A DNA stretch of 64,000 nt from Saccharospirillum sp. (GCA_022565595.1 JAIUML010000006.1:124001-188000); one strand, 5' to 3'; shown: positions 33,965 through 43,302, numbered from the stretch's first letter. The notes: generated by a model from the letters alone, not told the origin. Translations and numbers: made by a program.

Positions 33965-34720
33965 GTGGGAAGTTATGACCGCGAAGTTGCCGCCATGGGC
34001 AACAATGTAGAGGGCTTCTCTTTAGGTGATGCTGTTTTTGGCTATCTCGGCTCAACGTTTGGCGCCAATGCGCAGTATCTGTGCATAAACAGTAAGAAGT
34101 GGGTGGCCCACAAACCGGACAACATCAGCTTCGAACAGGCCGCCGCCATACCCTATGGTGCACTGACAGCCATGAGCTTGATGCAAAAGCTGCCGCTGCA
34201 AGCCGGGCAGCATTTGCTGGTCAACGGCGCCTCAGGCAGTATCGGTTCCGCCGTCGTGCAATTGGCCAAATACCAGGGCGCCGAAGTGACGGCCGCCTGC
34301 AGCGAGCGCCACAAGGAGTACCTGAACCGGCTCGGTGCCGATCATTGGCTCGACTACCGTCAGGCAAAGGAGAACTGGCCAAACAAAGCCTACGATGCCA
34401 TTTTCGATGTGCTCGGCAAATGCAGTTTCGAGCAAGCCAATACCAGCCTGAAGCCAGGCGGCACACTCTTCTGCGCCAGCTTCAAAGGCCGCCACCTTTG
34501 GCGAAGCCTGGCCGGGAATAAAGGCCAGGCTTGGCGTGTAAAATGCGCACTCGCCAGTTACAGCCAGGCAAACCTCACCGAAGTCGCGCGATTGATTACT
34601 GAAGGTGTTTTGACGCCTGAAGTCAGCAAGAGCTTTCCGCTGGAAGCAATTGCAGAGGCCCACCGCTGCAAGGAGGGCGGGTTGGGTAGTGGTGCGGTCG
34701 TGGTTTTACCCGGTCAGTAG
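33965..34720 (+). pseudogene. 5'-truncated zinc-independent MDR oxidoreductase (quinone reductase-like)
   Basis: The 251-codon frame begins at about residue 85 of a normal 320-330-residue medium-chain reductase: its first conserved block is VAAMGNNVEGFSLGDAVFGY, which usually follows an N-terminal catalytic domain. The Rossmann motif VNGASGSIGSAVVQLAK and the C-terminus IAEAHRCKEGGLGSGAVVV are intact. No frame upstream encodes the missing part. A protein might still be made from the GTG or internal ATG, but it would lack part of the active site, so a decayed gene is the best reading. Confidence 0.72.
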
Positions 34721-34953
34721 AGTTGAGAATCGCCCCCTCTTTACCCTGTTGCTTTACAGTGCGACTCTCGTCCAGTTCTGCCTGAACTTCAGTCTGCTCT
34801 CGGCCTCTCTAATAATCTGTTTTGCTCGGCCGCTGTTGTCATGGTGGCATCGGTGAGCGGTCGGTTGCGCAATGTCATAAAGGTTGTGGCTCCTTTTTAA
34901 AAACGTTTTTTTGACCTTGTCTGCATCTGTAAAGAAAACAGCTTCGTATTGGT

Positions 34954-35145
34954 GTGCAGAAAGCCCGTTTTATACTCTCATCAGGCGAGGAAGCACCATG
35001 GCCGAGATGGCCGATCAAACTGTTGTCCTATTATCGCGGCCTGACACACGATCAACTGGCCGATGTGCTGAGCACCCCGGCCGGGACGGTCAAAAGCTGG
35101 ATCCGGCGTGGCCTGAAATCGCTGAAGAGGTGCCTGGAGCAATGA
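34954..35145 (+). pseudogene. Truncated ECF sigma factor (region 4 only)
   Basis: From about codon 22 the frame reads LLSYYRGLTHDQLADVLSTP and then GTVKSWIRRGLKSLKRCLE, which is region 4 (the -35-binding helix-turn-helix) of SigK-like ECF sigma factors. Region 2, needed for core binding and -10 recognition, is absent upstream. The stop codon overlaps the start of the anti-sigma gene (ATGA), preserving the ancestral operon arrangement. Confidence 0.72.
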
Positions 35146-35759
35146 AGAAAACTCAGGCTCGCATCGAGCACCTCGCCGCTGAATACGCCCTCGGTTCATT
35201 GACCGGTCGCGCTCGCCTGCGTTTTGAGCGCTGGATGGTAGAGTCGCACCTCGTCCGCCAGGAGGTCTGGTATTGGGAAGCGAAACTGGGCCGATTGGGC
35301 GAACTGGTGCCTGTTGAAAAGCCCCCCAAGCGCGTATGGCGCGACATTGAAAGTCGACTGTGGCCGCAATAGCGCCAGCGCTCTGGTTTGAGCCGAGTGA
35401 GTCTGTGGCGAGGTTGGGCCACCCTCGCCTCGGCGACAGCCGCAGTGTTGGCCGTATTACTCTGATGGCAGCCCACAACCCAAATACCGGACCCTGTCAG
35501 TCATTTGGCCGGTGCGGTAATCCAGCCGGATTCGGACCAACCCTTATGGCTTGTCAGTGAGCCGCCGACGACCAATGCCTTGCAACTGAGGACGGTCTCA
35601 GCCAGGCCGGCCGACACCGGCAGAGATTACGAATTATGGGTCGTTCAAAGCAGTGGCGACCAGCCTGGATCCGGAAGGCGGGTCTACTACCGGCACACCA
35701 ACTGGACCGATCTTGCACATTGTTCAGTTGCACGAATTGTAATCTCTCAGGCTTGTTAG
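35142..35759 (+). pseudogene. Anti-sigma factor (RskA-like) broken by two in-frame stops
   Basis: A single reading frame of about 205 codons encodes a recognisable RskA-type anti-sigma factor: N-terminal zinc-less sigma-binding domain (HLAAEYALGSLTGRARLRFE, then VEKPPKRVWRDIESRL), a membrane segment (TLASATAAVLAVLL) and a periplasmic part (DQPLWLVSEPP, GRDYELWVVQSSG). It is interrupted by TAG at 35370 and TGA at 35463 without any frameshift. Point mutations in both a sigma and its anti-sigma gene indicate joint loss of the system. Confidence 0.78.
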
Positions 35760-35875
35760 ATGTGAGCGGCCCATTTAGTCGGTGCTGGATGTCGATTTGG
35801 TGAAGCAGTCTGTGGTAATCCGGACATACATGCCTTAAAGTCGTTTGGAACTGAAACTCACCAGAAAGGGTCGAC

Positions 35876-36229
35876 ATGAAGCAAAGTAGAGTATCTCGTT
35901 GGATTACTGTTGTATCTTTGGTTTTCACCTTGTTGGCAACGGGGTTGACCGCTCAAACAGCCGTGGCCGGTATCATCGGTACCGAAACCCTGATGCAAGA
36001 GCAGAGCGGTACCCTTAGCCGCGATGACTTGCAGTCCCTGATCGCTCGTGGCGATGTGCAGGAAAAGCTGATTGACTATGGCATCTCACCAGAACAAGCC
36101 GCCGAACGAGTCGCAGCCTTGACGGATACAGAGTTGCAGCACCTTGCAATCTATATGGATGACGAACCCGCCGGTGGTAATGTCACTCTGATTCTGCTGA
36201 TCATCCTGTTGATTCTGCTGTTGCGCTGA
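35876..36229 (+). CDS. PA2779-family small membrane-anchored protein
   Basis: 117 residues. A signal or membrane segment (about 10-32), a central helical part (LSRDDLQSLIARGDVQEKLI, ALTDTELQHLAIYMDD) and a C-terminal hydrophobic anchor (VTLILLIILLILLLR). This layout, and the pairing with a C39-like peptidase gene four bases downstream, match the PA2779-PA2778 pair of Pseudomonas. Function is not known. Confidence 0.85.
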   Translation: MKQSRVSRWITVVSLVFTLLATGLTAQTAVAGIIGTETLMQEQSGTLSRDDLQSLIARGDVQEKLIDYGISPEQAAERVAALTDTELQHLAIYMDDEPAGGNVTLILLIILLILLLR

Positions 36230-36232
36230 GCC

Positions 36233-37183
36233 TTGCTGTCGCGCTATTCATACTGGGTATTGATAATGGTAGTCGCCGGCCTGACCGGTTGTGCTACCGG
36301 CTCCTTGCAATACAAACAGCTTGAGTCAAAGCCGGCAATAACCGGCTTGTCGGAACGGGTTGTACTGGACGAGGTGCCGTTTTTTCCACAGCAGACTTAT
36401 CAATGTGGCCCGGCAACCCTGGCCATGTTGATGAACTGGCAAGGCGAACCAGTAGACCCGGATAGCCTGGTAGAACGGGTTTTTATCGAATCTCGCCAGG
36501 GTAGCCTTCAGGCTGAAATGCTGGCGGCAACGCGCCGGCAGGCCCTTCTCCCCTATGTGCACGACACTCAGTTCAGCACCCTTTTGCAGGAAGTAAACGC
36601 CGGTAACCCGGTGCTGGTCTTCCAGAACCTGGGCTTCGGTTTTTATCCGGTCTGGCACTATGCCGTGGTGATCGGCTACGACCTTGAACGGCAGGAAATA
36701 GTTCTGCACTCCGGGACGACCGAGCAGTTAACACAGAGTTTCCGTCGTTTTGAACTGGAGTGGCGTGGTGGCGATTACTGGGCCATGACCATGCACCGGC
36801 CGGGGGAATTCCCGCGCAATGCGGAACCCATTGCCTACCTGGAAGCCAGTGCTGGACTCGAACAGGCTGGGGAACACGAGGCGGCGGCTCTCGCCTATAG
36901 CGCAGCAACTCAGCGCTGGCCGGATCAACAGATTGCCTGGATCGGGCTGGGAAACGTGCAGTATCTCCAGCGGCAATATCATGAAGCGGAGCAGGCTTAC
37001 CGGCATGCGCTGATGCTCAATCCAGAGAGCGCCGCCGCTCACCACAATCTGGCCTGGGCACTGATGCGACAGAACAACTACGCTGCCGCCTACGAGCCCG
37101 CACAGGAAGCCAATCGGCTGGCTGACGACCAGGGCGAACGCTACCGAAGCGCCTGGCAGGCCTGGCAAGAAGCCAGGCCCTGA
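36233..37183 (+). CDS. PA2778-family lipoprotein: C39-like cysteine peptidase with TPR repeats
   Basis: 316 residues beginning with TTG three bases after the previous stop codon; the first 20 residues end in a lipobox (VVAGLTGC). The peptidase C39-like domain has the catalytic Cys in QTYQCGPATLAMLMNW and His in PVWHYAVVIGYD. Residues about 200-315 contain two to three tetratricopeptide repeats (AEQAYRHALMLNPESAAAHH). It should sit on the periplasmic face of the membrane. The substrate may be a leader peptide or the partner PA2779-like protein, which is a guess. Confidence 0.88.
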   Translation: MLSRYSYWVLIMVVAGLTGCATGSLQYKQLESKPAITGLSERVVLDEVPFFPQQTYQCGPATLAMLMNWQGEPVDPDSLVERVFIESRQGSLQAEMLAATRRQALLPYVHDTQFSTLLQEVNAGNPVLVFQNLGFGFYPVWHYAVVIGYDLERQEIVLHSGTTEQLTQSFRRFELEWRGGDYWAMTMHRPGEFPRNAEPIAYLEASAGLEQAGEHEAAALAYSAATQRWPDQQIAWIGLGNVQYLQRQYHEAEQAYRHALMLNPESAAAHHNLAWALMRQNNYAAAYEPAQEANRLADDQGERYRSAWQAWQEARP

Positions 37184-37202
37184 GCACGAGCCCTGCGCGC
37201 CA

Positions 37203-38414
37203 TTATGCGTAATGGTGCTTACCCATTTTTGTGTGACCAAAATGTCTGCGATTGAGCAATAGCACCAGCCCAATGGTAATAACCTGTACCAACAACGCTA
37301 TCGCAGTCAGGCTCCAGAAAGCGCCGCCGAACTTGGCGATGATACCCGCCTCGACAAGCCCCTTGTTAATGAAAAAGTGCAACATCACTGAAAGTGCGAC
37401 GCCTGGGCAAACCAGTGCGTAGCTGCCAGCTGAGCGCTTGTCGCCAAAGAGAAAAGTCTTGGCATAGCCCTGGCGCACCAATACCGCTAGCCCCAGGCCC
37501 AGGAATACCAGTTGTACCGCCAACATTCTCATCAAGAACATCAGTGTGTCTACAGGAGCCGGCCCGGATTCAAAGGTTGTAGAAAGCCCATGCCCCTGGC
37601 GCAAAAAGGCTATACCGACAATGGTCATCAGCGGCACCAGAATCATCAGTGTTGGTGCACTTTCAGTTGCTGCACCGTTTTCCATCATGGCACGGAAACC
37701 CAGTATGAAAGCCACCGCAGCTATGATCAGAGCGGCAACAATGAAGAAGGTGGAGAGTGCAAGACTTAACGCAACAATGCCAGGCACCTGGCTCATGGCT
37801 GCAGGGGCGGCCAGACCAACGCCCGTCATCGCCAGTGCAAAAGCCGGCAGCATCTGGGCAAACGAATTGTTGGCCGCACAGTTGAAGCCGCCTTCGGTCA
37901 GAACGCGAGCCATGAACCGGCCGATCAATCGAAATGCCTGAATCCCAATAGCGATGAAGACCAGCATGGCGACCGGTAACAAGTACTCAACAACGGACCA
38001 CAGGCCTGGAACAAAGACCAGGCCCACAATAAAGGCTGCGTTGACTGCCATGGCGAGCGCCAGTGGCAAGGCCAGCATTTGAGTTTCGGCATTCGTTTTG
38101 GCGGCCTTGCTCCAGGTGTCACTGGCACGGAAGCGCTTTAACTCGCGCAGGTTCCACCACAATAAACGGAATTCGGTGAATACGAAAAACACAATGCCGA
38201 GCAGGGCAATAACGATACTGGTCTGCAACCACAAGCTGCCTGTGGCAAAGGCGCTGGCGATGTCTTCAAATACGGGTACGGGTTGCCCCGGGTGCGACAC
38301 CCAGAACATCAGGTACATAAAAAAGGAAACCGCCAGGCCACCGGCGCCGACGGATGCAAGCAGATAGAGTGGGGAGTAGCTATCCCCTTTGGATTCCGGG
38401 AGAGACAGGATCAT
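37203..38414 (-). CDS. Polytopic membrane protein, possibly TsoY/TDT-like
   Basis: 403 residues with about ten hydrophobic segments. ATG 38414 is chosen since AGAGGTG lies seven bases upstream. The N-terminal part SPLYLLASVGAGGLAVSFFM with YLMFWVSHPGQPVP recalls a family I know as TsoY-type membrane (seleno)proteins, distantly like tellurite-resistance/dicarboxylate transporters; a Cys occurs in ALVCPGVALSVM where such a family could carry Cys or Sec. I hold this name with low confidence. An FNR-type box upstream suggests expression at low oxygen. Confidence 0.7.
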   Translation of the reverse strand: MILSLPESKGDSYSPLYLLASVGAGGLAVSFFMYLMFWVSHPGQPVPVFEDIASAFATGSLWLQTSIVIALLGIVFFVFTEFRLLWWNLRELKRFRASDTWSKAAKTNAETQMLALPLALAMAVNAAFIVGLVFVPGLWSVVEYLLPVAMLVFIAIGIQAFRLIGRFMARVLTEGGFNCAANNSFAQMLPAFALAMTGVGLAAPAAMSQVPGIVALSLALSTFFIVAALIIAAVAFILGFRAMMENGAATESAPTLMILVPLMTIVGIAFLRQGHGLSTTFESGPAPVDTLMFLMRMLAVQLVFLGLGLAVLVRQGYAKTFLFGDKRSAGSYALVCPGVALSVMLHFFINKGLVEAGIIAKFGGAFWSLTAIALLVQVITIGLVLLLNRRHFGHTKMGKHHYA

Positions 38415-38432
38415 ATTGGTCACCTCTTAGTG

Positions 38433-38450
38433 TATTAGTAAAAACTAATA
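38433..38450 (-). promoter_or_regulatory. Palindrome over the probable -10 region of the membrane protein gene
   Basis: TATTAGT (38433-38439) and ACTAATA (38444-38450) form a perfect inverted repeat with a four-base spacer. It overlaps the likely -10 hexamer (TATATT on the minus strand, 38447-38452), so a bound protein here would repress. The architecture is like that of CRP/FNR- or ArsR-family sites. Confidence 0.45.
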
Positions 38451-38473
38451 TAAAGAAGTTGCGTAATGATGTA

Positions 38474-38487
38474 TTGACCCTGATCAA
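38474..38487 (-). promoter_or_regulatory. FNR/DNR-type box
   Basis: On the minus strand the site reads TTGAT-CAGG-GTCAA, nine of ten matches to the FNR consensus TTGAT-N4-ATCAA. Its centre (38480.5) lies about 41 bases upstream of the transcription start implied by the TATATT hexamer at 38447-38452, the position of a class II activator. Control by FNR, DNR or a relative is likely. Confidence 0.65.
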
Positions 38488-38606
38488 GTTTTTATTGGGC
38501 TTCACTCGAGGCTGAACCGGGAGTCAGATTGCCTCGTATCTTGACGGGAGAAACCAATGACTTTTGACTAGAAGACATCATGACTAAGCTGTCACCTGAA
38601 AATCTT

Positions 38607-39458
38607 TCACGGGTGTTTGTAGCTTGAAGCCGCAGCGCTTTTCCATTCCGACAGGCTCCCTGGCTCAGGCTTGAGGATTTCGATCTTCAGCGGATAGCAG
38701 GCTGCCGCATCACTGGAATGCGATGCACTGCAGTCACCTCCCGGGCAGGCGGACAGAACGCCCAGCAAATCCACCTCGGCAAAAAACTCCAGATAATCGC
38801 CTGGTCGCACCGGGCTTGCCTTCATGAAGTATTGATGGGTATCCGCAGTAAAGCCGGTGCACATGAAGACATTGAGCACATCATGCACCAGCGGCTCAGC
38901 GTCTTGAACCGAAAGCCCGCTTTGGGTACAAAGCGCTCGCAACAGGTTCGAGTGGCAGCAATGGTGGTAATGATCACCGCTCAGTAAATGGTGGGTGTAA
39001 GGGTCGCATCGAGTACCAATCACATCATGCACACTGGCACCGTCCTTATCGAAACCGTACCAATCCAGGGTATCCCAGGTGACGGTCGCCAGAGGGCGCA
39101 GCCAGGGAAAACGACTCCACAAGCGATCACCTGTCGACAGGTGCGTGCCATGCAAGGCGCGCGTTTTGCCGCTGTAGAAATGCTCTGCCAGATTGGTCTG
39201 GTTGAACAGGTTCAAATCCCCCACCTGTGGCCCCTCGCTACTGACAATTCGGAAAAAATGCCCGGCGGGCACTTCAAAAGCCTCGGCAGTGCGCGGCGCA
39301 ACAGTAGTTACAGATATAGGCTCCAGTGTGTTCCTGGCGGCCTGGTATTGTTGCAGTGGCACCGGCGGCAGGGTGCTGTTCGGGTAGGCAACAACGGGTT
39401 TGGCTGCCCGGCGCTGCCCGGCATCCAATGGAGCTGCGTTTTGTGGCGAGTGCTTCAT
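38607..39458 (-). CDS. DUF1989 (urea carboxylase-associated) family protein
   Basis: 283 residues from ATG 39458 (an ATG 36 bases upstream is also open; neither has a clear ribosome site). DUF1989 signatures are EVPAGHFFRIVSSEGPQVGD, FYSGKTRALHGTHLSTGDRL, the metal-ligand-like CDPYTHHLL and CHSNLLRAL, and LNVFMCTGFTADTHQYF. Two such proteins usually accompany urea carboxylase; here a single one follows the ribitol kinase gene by about 135 bases. Residues 1-50 before the domain look like a low-complexity extension. Confidence 0.85.
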   Translation of the reverse strand: MKHSPQNAAPLDAGQRRAAKPVVAYPNSTLPPVPLQQYQAARNTLEPISVTTVAPRTAEAFEVPAGHFFRIVSSEGPQVGDLNLFNQTNLAEHFYSGKTRALHGTHLSTGDRLWSRFPWLRPLATVTWDTLDWYGFDKDGASVHDVIGTRCDPYTHHLLSGDHYHHCCHSNLLRALCTQSGLSVQDAEPLVHDVLNVFMCTGFTADTHQYFMKASPVRPGDYLEFFAEVDLLGVLSACPGGDCSASHSSDAAACYPLKIEILKPEPGSLSEWKSAAASSYKHP

Positions 39459-39593
39459 GGGGACTGCTTTCACTGAAAATGATCGCCTGACCATAGGGGA
39501 TTGCCCCGAGGTTGTCGATCAGTCTGGATTTTCAGTTCGCTGGTTCAGCTTCGCCAGTCCTTGGTAGGGGCGGGCCCAGGACTGGTTTTTCTG

Positions 39594-41228
39594 TTAAAAC
39601 AGTGTCGACTCACGTGCCGTACGTTGCAACTGTGCAAACGTCTGAAATCGGTTGTGATGAAGCCTTTTCAGTTCCCCTTCACAAGGCTGATAGGACGCAT
39701 TAATCGACGTCATTTCTGCCATGGCAACTTGAATGGATTCATGGTGACTGCTGGCCACAGTAGCAAGGATGGCGGAGCCCAGAAGTACCGGCTCATCAGA
39801 CGTTGGCGCAACAACAGCGTAACCCGTGGTATCTGCCAGAAGCTGGCGAATGAGCGGGTGGCGCCCGGCTCCACCACTGATCACCAGTCTTTTGACAGGG
39901 GCCCCGGCTGCTTCTTGAGCCTCCAGTATCTGTCGCAAGCCATAACCAATGCCACACAACCCTGCGACATAGAGAGCAATCAACGAGTCCAGTTCATTGA
40001 CCATGCCGAGACCGGCGATAACAGCGCGGCAGTGAGGATCAGCAAAGGGTGCGCGGTTGCCCAGAAACTCTGGTACGACGTGTAAGCCTTTTGCACAATG
40101 GACCGCTTCACTGACAGACAGTGCGTTGTGGATTGCCTGATCGGCCAACCATTCGGGAAGAGACTGATTTTGTTGCCCAGCCAGGTTTTGCGCGACAGCA
40201 GAGTAGGGGTGAAGTCGCAGCAATTGCTCTATGGCAGCGCCTGCGGCAGACTGCCCGCCTTCATTCAGCCAGTATCCCGGCACCATCGCGCTGTAGTAAG
40301 GCCCCCATACTCCCGGTACAAGGACTGGCTCTGTGGTCGACGTCATGGTGCAGGAGGACGTTCCAAACACATAGGCGAGGTTGTCCTCCGGTGGGTTGTC
40401 AGGGCCTGCTCCTATGGACCCAATACCGCCAGCATGGGCGTCAATCAAGCCGGCCGCAACGGGTGTTCCTGGTAGTAATCCTAGCTGCTCGGCACTGATT
40501 TTGGTCAGCCCCTGGCCGAGTGCAGAACCCGGTTCGACCATCTCGGTACCTATTCTTGCAAAGCCGGCATCAGCTAGATCCTCGAGCCCAATCGCCCTGA
40601 AATAATCCGGATCCCAGCGATTTTCATGAGCGAGGTACGTCCACTTGCAGGTGACGGTGCACACTGAGCGAGCCAGGCTACCCGTCGCACGCCAGGTCAG
40701 ATAATCGGTCAGATCCAGAAACTGCCACGCATCCTGGTAGGTTGTGGGCCTGTTTTCCTTGAGCCATAGCAGCTTGGGGGTTTCCATTTCCGGAGAAATA
40801 CGACCGCCAACATAGTCCAGCACCGGGTGGCGATGTTGATTGATTCGGGTCGCCTGTTCGTTTGCCCGGTGATCCATCCATACAATAATATTGCGTTCGG
40901 GGTGCTGCTCGTCGCCCACGGGCAGAGGTTGGCCTCGCGGGCCAATAACCACCAGTGAACAGGTCGCATCGAAACCCAGGCCGGTGATGACATCCGCTGT
41001 GACGCGCGCATTCGACATGGCACCCTGAATGGCCGTTACTACTGCCTGCCAGATGTCTTCGCTGGACTGTTCTACCCGTTCGGCCCCCTGGCGAAACATG
41101 GCAATCGGCGCTTTGTCGGAGGCAACCAAATGACCCCTGGTATCAAAAATACCAGCGCGTGCGCTGCCGGTGCCGACATCCACACCGATGACATAGGCCG
41201 TGTTTTCTTCTATAGATTGTGTGTGCAT
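39594..41228 (-). CDS. D-ribulokinase, FGGY carbohydrate kinase
   Basis: 544 residues from ATG 41228 with GAGAG upstream. ATP-binding and FGGY features are clear: VIGVDVGTGSARAGIFD at the N-terminus, GLGFDATCSLVV, IVWMDHRA, and LVISGGAGRHPLIRQLLAD near the C-terminus. The length and sequence fit the ribulokinase branch that phosphorylates D-ribulose. Ribitol 2-dehydrogenase lies directly upstream in the same operon, so the pathway ribitol to D-ribulose to D-ribulose 5-phosphate is complete. Confidence 0.9.
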   Translation of the reverse strand: MHTQSIEENTAYVIGVDVGTGSARAGIFDTRGHLVASDKAPIAMFRQGAERVEQSSEDIWQAVVTAIQGAMSNARVTADVITGLGFDATCSLVVIGPRGQPLPVGDEQHPERNIIVWMDHRANEQATRINQHRHPVLDYVGGRISPEMETPKLLWLKENRPTTYQDAWQFLDLTDYLTWRATGSLARSVCTVTCKWTYLAHENRWDPDYFRAIGLEDLADAGFARIGTEMVEPGSALGQGLTKISAEQLGLLPGTPVAAGLIDAHAGGIGSIGAGPDNPPEDNLAYVFGTSSCTMTSTTEPVLVPGVWGPYYSAMVPGYWLNEGGQSAAGAAIEQLLRLHPYSAVAQNLAGQQNQSLPEWLADQAIHNALSVSEAVHCAKGLHVVPEFLGNRAPFADPHCRAVIAGLGMVNELDSLIALYVAGLCGIGYGLRQILEAQEAAGAPVKRLVISGGAGRHPLIRQLLADTTGYAVVAPTSDEPVLLGSAILATVASSHHESIQVAMAEMTSINASYQPCEGELKRLHHNRFQTFAQLQRTARESTLF

Positions 41229-41284
41229 CTGCAACTCTCATGGTCAGATTCGGCGTCGTTTTGACTCAAGGTGAATGGCTTCTT

Positions 41285-42013
41285 TCAAAGGTCGACACTG
41301 TTGGGCAGAATCACCAGATCACGAATCACCACATTGCGCGGACGGGTCAGCATGAACAGAACGGCCTCTGCAACTTCCCGTGGTTGCATCAGGGAACCAT
41401 TGGCCAACGCTTCCTCCATTTTCTCTTTTGGCCAATCATCCAGTAAAGCGGTGACCACCGGGCCTGGTAACACCGCACCCATGCGAATACCGTGTTCAGA
41501 AACTTGCCGACGAGTGGCATGCATGAAAGCCTGAACGGCAAACTTGGAAGCCGTATAGATGGGCTCCCAGACAACAGGGATCACACCGGCCACAGAACTG
41601 GTAAAGAGAACATCGCCGGTTTTCCGCTTGATCATGTAAGGCAGCACGGCCTGCACGGTTCGAAAAGCGGCATTGATGTTCAAGTTGAGCACCTTGTCCC
41701 ACTGATCCGGGTCACCCTCGGCCGCTGGGCCACCGATATAGGCGCCGGCATTGGCGTGAAAGATGTCCAGCTGCCCCGCCATCTCGAGTATGCGTGGCAA
41801 CATGGAGGCAACTTGTTCGCTGTCCAGTAAGTCCAGTGACAGCGGCAGTGCTTTGTCGCCAAGTGTTTCACACAGGGTTTTCAGCTTATCGGAGGCGCGG
41901 TCAATCAAAACCACTGTGGCGCCTTCTTCGAGCATGGCCCGGGCACATTCCAGGCCAATTCCTGAGGCCGCACCCGTGACGGCAGCGACTTTATTTTCGA
42001 GTTTCAGTGTCAT
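41285..42013 (-). CDS. rbtD: Ribitol 2-dehydrogenase (short-chain dehydrogenase)
   Basis: 242 residues, very similar as remembered to Klebsiella ribitol dehydrogenase (EC 1.1.1.56). Motifs: [13 protein letters not shown] (NAD binding), [20 protein letters not shown], catalytic [11 protein letters not shown] and [17 protein letters not shown]. It oxidises ribitol to D-ribulose. AGGAG lies seven bases before the ATG. The gene sits between the ABC permease and the ribulokinase. Confidence 0.95.
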   Translation of the reverse strand: MTLKLENKVAAVTGAASGIGLECARAMLEEGATVVLIDRASDKLKTLCETLGDKALPLSLDLLDSEQVASMLPRILEMAGQLDIFHANAGAYIGGPAAEGDPDQWDKVLNLNINAAFRTVQAVLPYMIKRKTGDVLFTSSVAGVIPVVWEPIYTASKFAVQAFMHATRRQVSEHGIRMGAVLPGPVVTALLDDWPKEKMEEALANGSLMQPREVAEAVLFMLTRPRNVVIRDLVILPNSVDL

Positions 42014-42047
42014 GCTTCACTCCTGCCGAAAGGCATCGTCTTGAGGC

Positions 42048-43301
42048 TTAGCTGCGACCATGATTGGCGCGTGATTGTCGTGCCATGGAATCAACAATGA
42101 CGGCTATGGCCAGAACCCCGCCGGTGATCATATAGCGCAGAGAGGAACTGAGGTTCAACAGAGTTAAACCGTTGGATATCGCCTGAATCACCAGTACTCC
42201 AAAGAGCGCTGCCCAGGCCGTACCGCGCCCGCCAAACAATGAGGTGCCGCCTATCACCGCAGCAGCAATCGCATTCAGGTTAACGTCAGCTGTGCCAGCC
42301 TGTTGGCTGGATGAGGCCAGACGAGATGCCGATAGAATGCCTCCGGTGGTAGCGAGCATTGAGCACATCACAAAGGCGCTGGTTCTGATTCTCTCGACCT
42401 TGATACCAGCCCGCCGTGCGGCTTCAACATTGCCACCAATGGCGTAGATGAAACGACCCCATTGTGTCCTGGTCAGGGCGTAGTGCATCAGTACAACAAA
42501 CAATACGAACATGCCAAACATCCAGGGAACACCTCGACCAAGGTTCAGATAATAGGTCGCATATTGAATAGCGATGGTAAAAACCAGGGCTTTGAACATC
42601 AGCAATCCCAAACCATCACTGGAGAGGTTTGCAGCTTTGCGACCTTTGTGTGACATGTAGCCCAGCACAACCATCAGGGTGCCTGGCAGTAAGCCAAACA
42701 GATGAGACAACCAGGCAGGCATGACCATCAATTGGCCAAACCGAACCAGGGGTGAAGAAAACGGCAGATTGATCGAACCGGTTGGCCCCAATAGATAAAG
42801 CTGTAAGCCCAGCAGAGTCAGCAGCCCTGCCAGAGTGGCCACAAAACTGGGCATGCCAAAGCGGTTCCTTAGAATGCCGTAAAGAAGACCCACCAGAGCG
42901 CCCGCTGTCAGTGCACCGATAATAGCGATGCCCAACGGCAAGCCGGAACGAACCCAGAGTACACCAATGAGTGCGGATGCCAGACCACTCATTGAGCCTA
43001 CAGATAGATCTATTTCGCCCAGGAGCAGGACACACACGATGCCAAGTGCAATAAAGCCGATGGCGGCAGCATCAAATAGCAGGTTGACCAGGTTGTTTGG
43101 TGCCAGAAAAACCGGGTTCAAAATAGAAAAAACCGTTGCGATTACCAGCAGGCCGATGGCAACAGGCAGTAAGCCAAGCTCACCGGACCGGACTCGATCA
43201 AGAAACTGCTGTGTAAGCCCTTTAATGCCAACCGCACTGCGTAGTCGGCTGTCGGATCGATCGAGGTGCGTGGTTGCTGGCTGGTCATTGGGTGAAGTCA
43301 T
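42048..43301 (-). CDS. Sugar (ribitol) ABC transporter permease, RbsC/XylH type
   Basis: About 417 residues from ATG 43301, which follows the ATPase stop codon by one base; the open frame upstream overlaps the ATPase gene and is rejected. Around ten hydrophobic segments plus the monosaccharide-permease loop IGGNVEAARRAGIKVERIR. FLAPNNLVNLLFDAAAIGFI is typical of the N-terminus of this family. By context it should import ribitol or a related pentitol. Confidence 0.92.
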   Translation of the reverse strand: MTSPNDQPATTHLDRSDSRLRSAVGIKGLTQQFLDRVRSGELGLLPVAIGLLVIATVFSILNPVFLAPNNLVNLLFDAAAIGFIALGIVCVLLLGEIDLSVGSMSGLASALIGVLWVRSGLPLGIAIIGALTAGALVGLLYGILRNRFGMPSFVATLAGLLTLLGLQLYLLGPTGSINLPFSSPLVRFGQLMVMPAWLSHLFGLLPGTLMVVLGYMSHKGRKAANLSSDGLGLLMFKALVFTIAIQYATYYLNLGRGVPWMFGMFVLFVVLMHYALTRTQWGRFIYAIGGNVEAARRAGIKVERIRTSAFVMCSMLATTGGILSASRLASSSQQAGTADVNLNAIAAAVIGGTSLFGGRGTAWAALFGVLVIQAISNGLTLLNLSSSLRYMITGGVLAIAVIVDSMARQSRANHGRS

Positions 43302-43302
43302 G

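Noticed and set aside
37203-38414. Selenocysteine in the TsoY-like membrane protein
   Set aside because: The frame contains no in-frame TGA before the final stop; the candidate position is an ordinary Cys codon.
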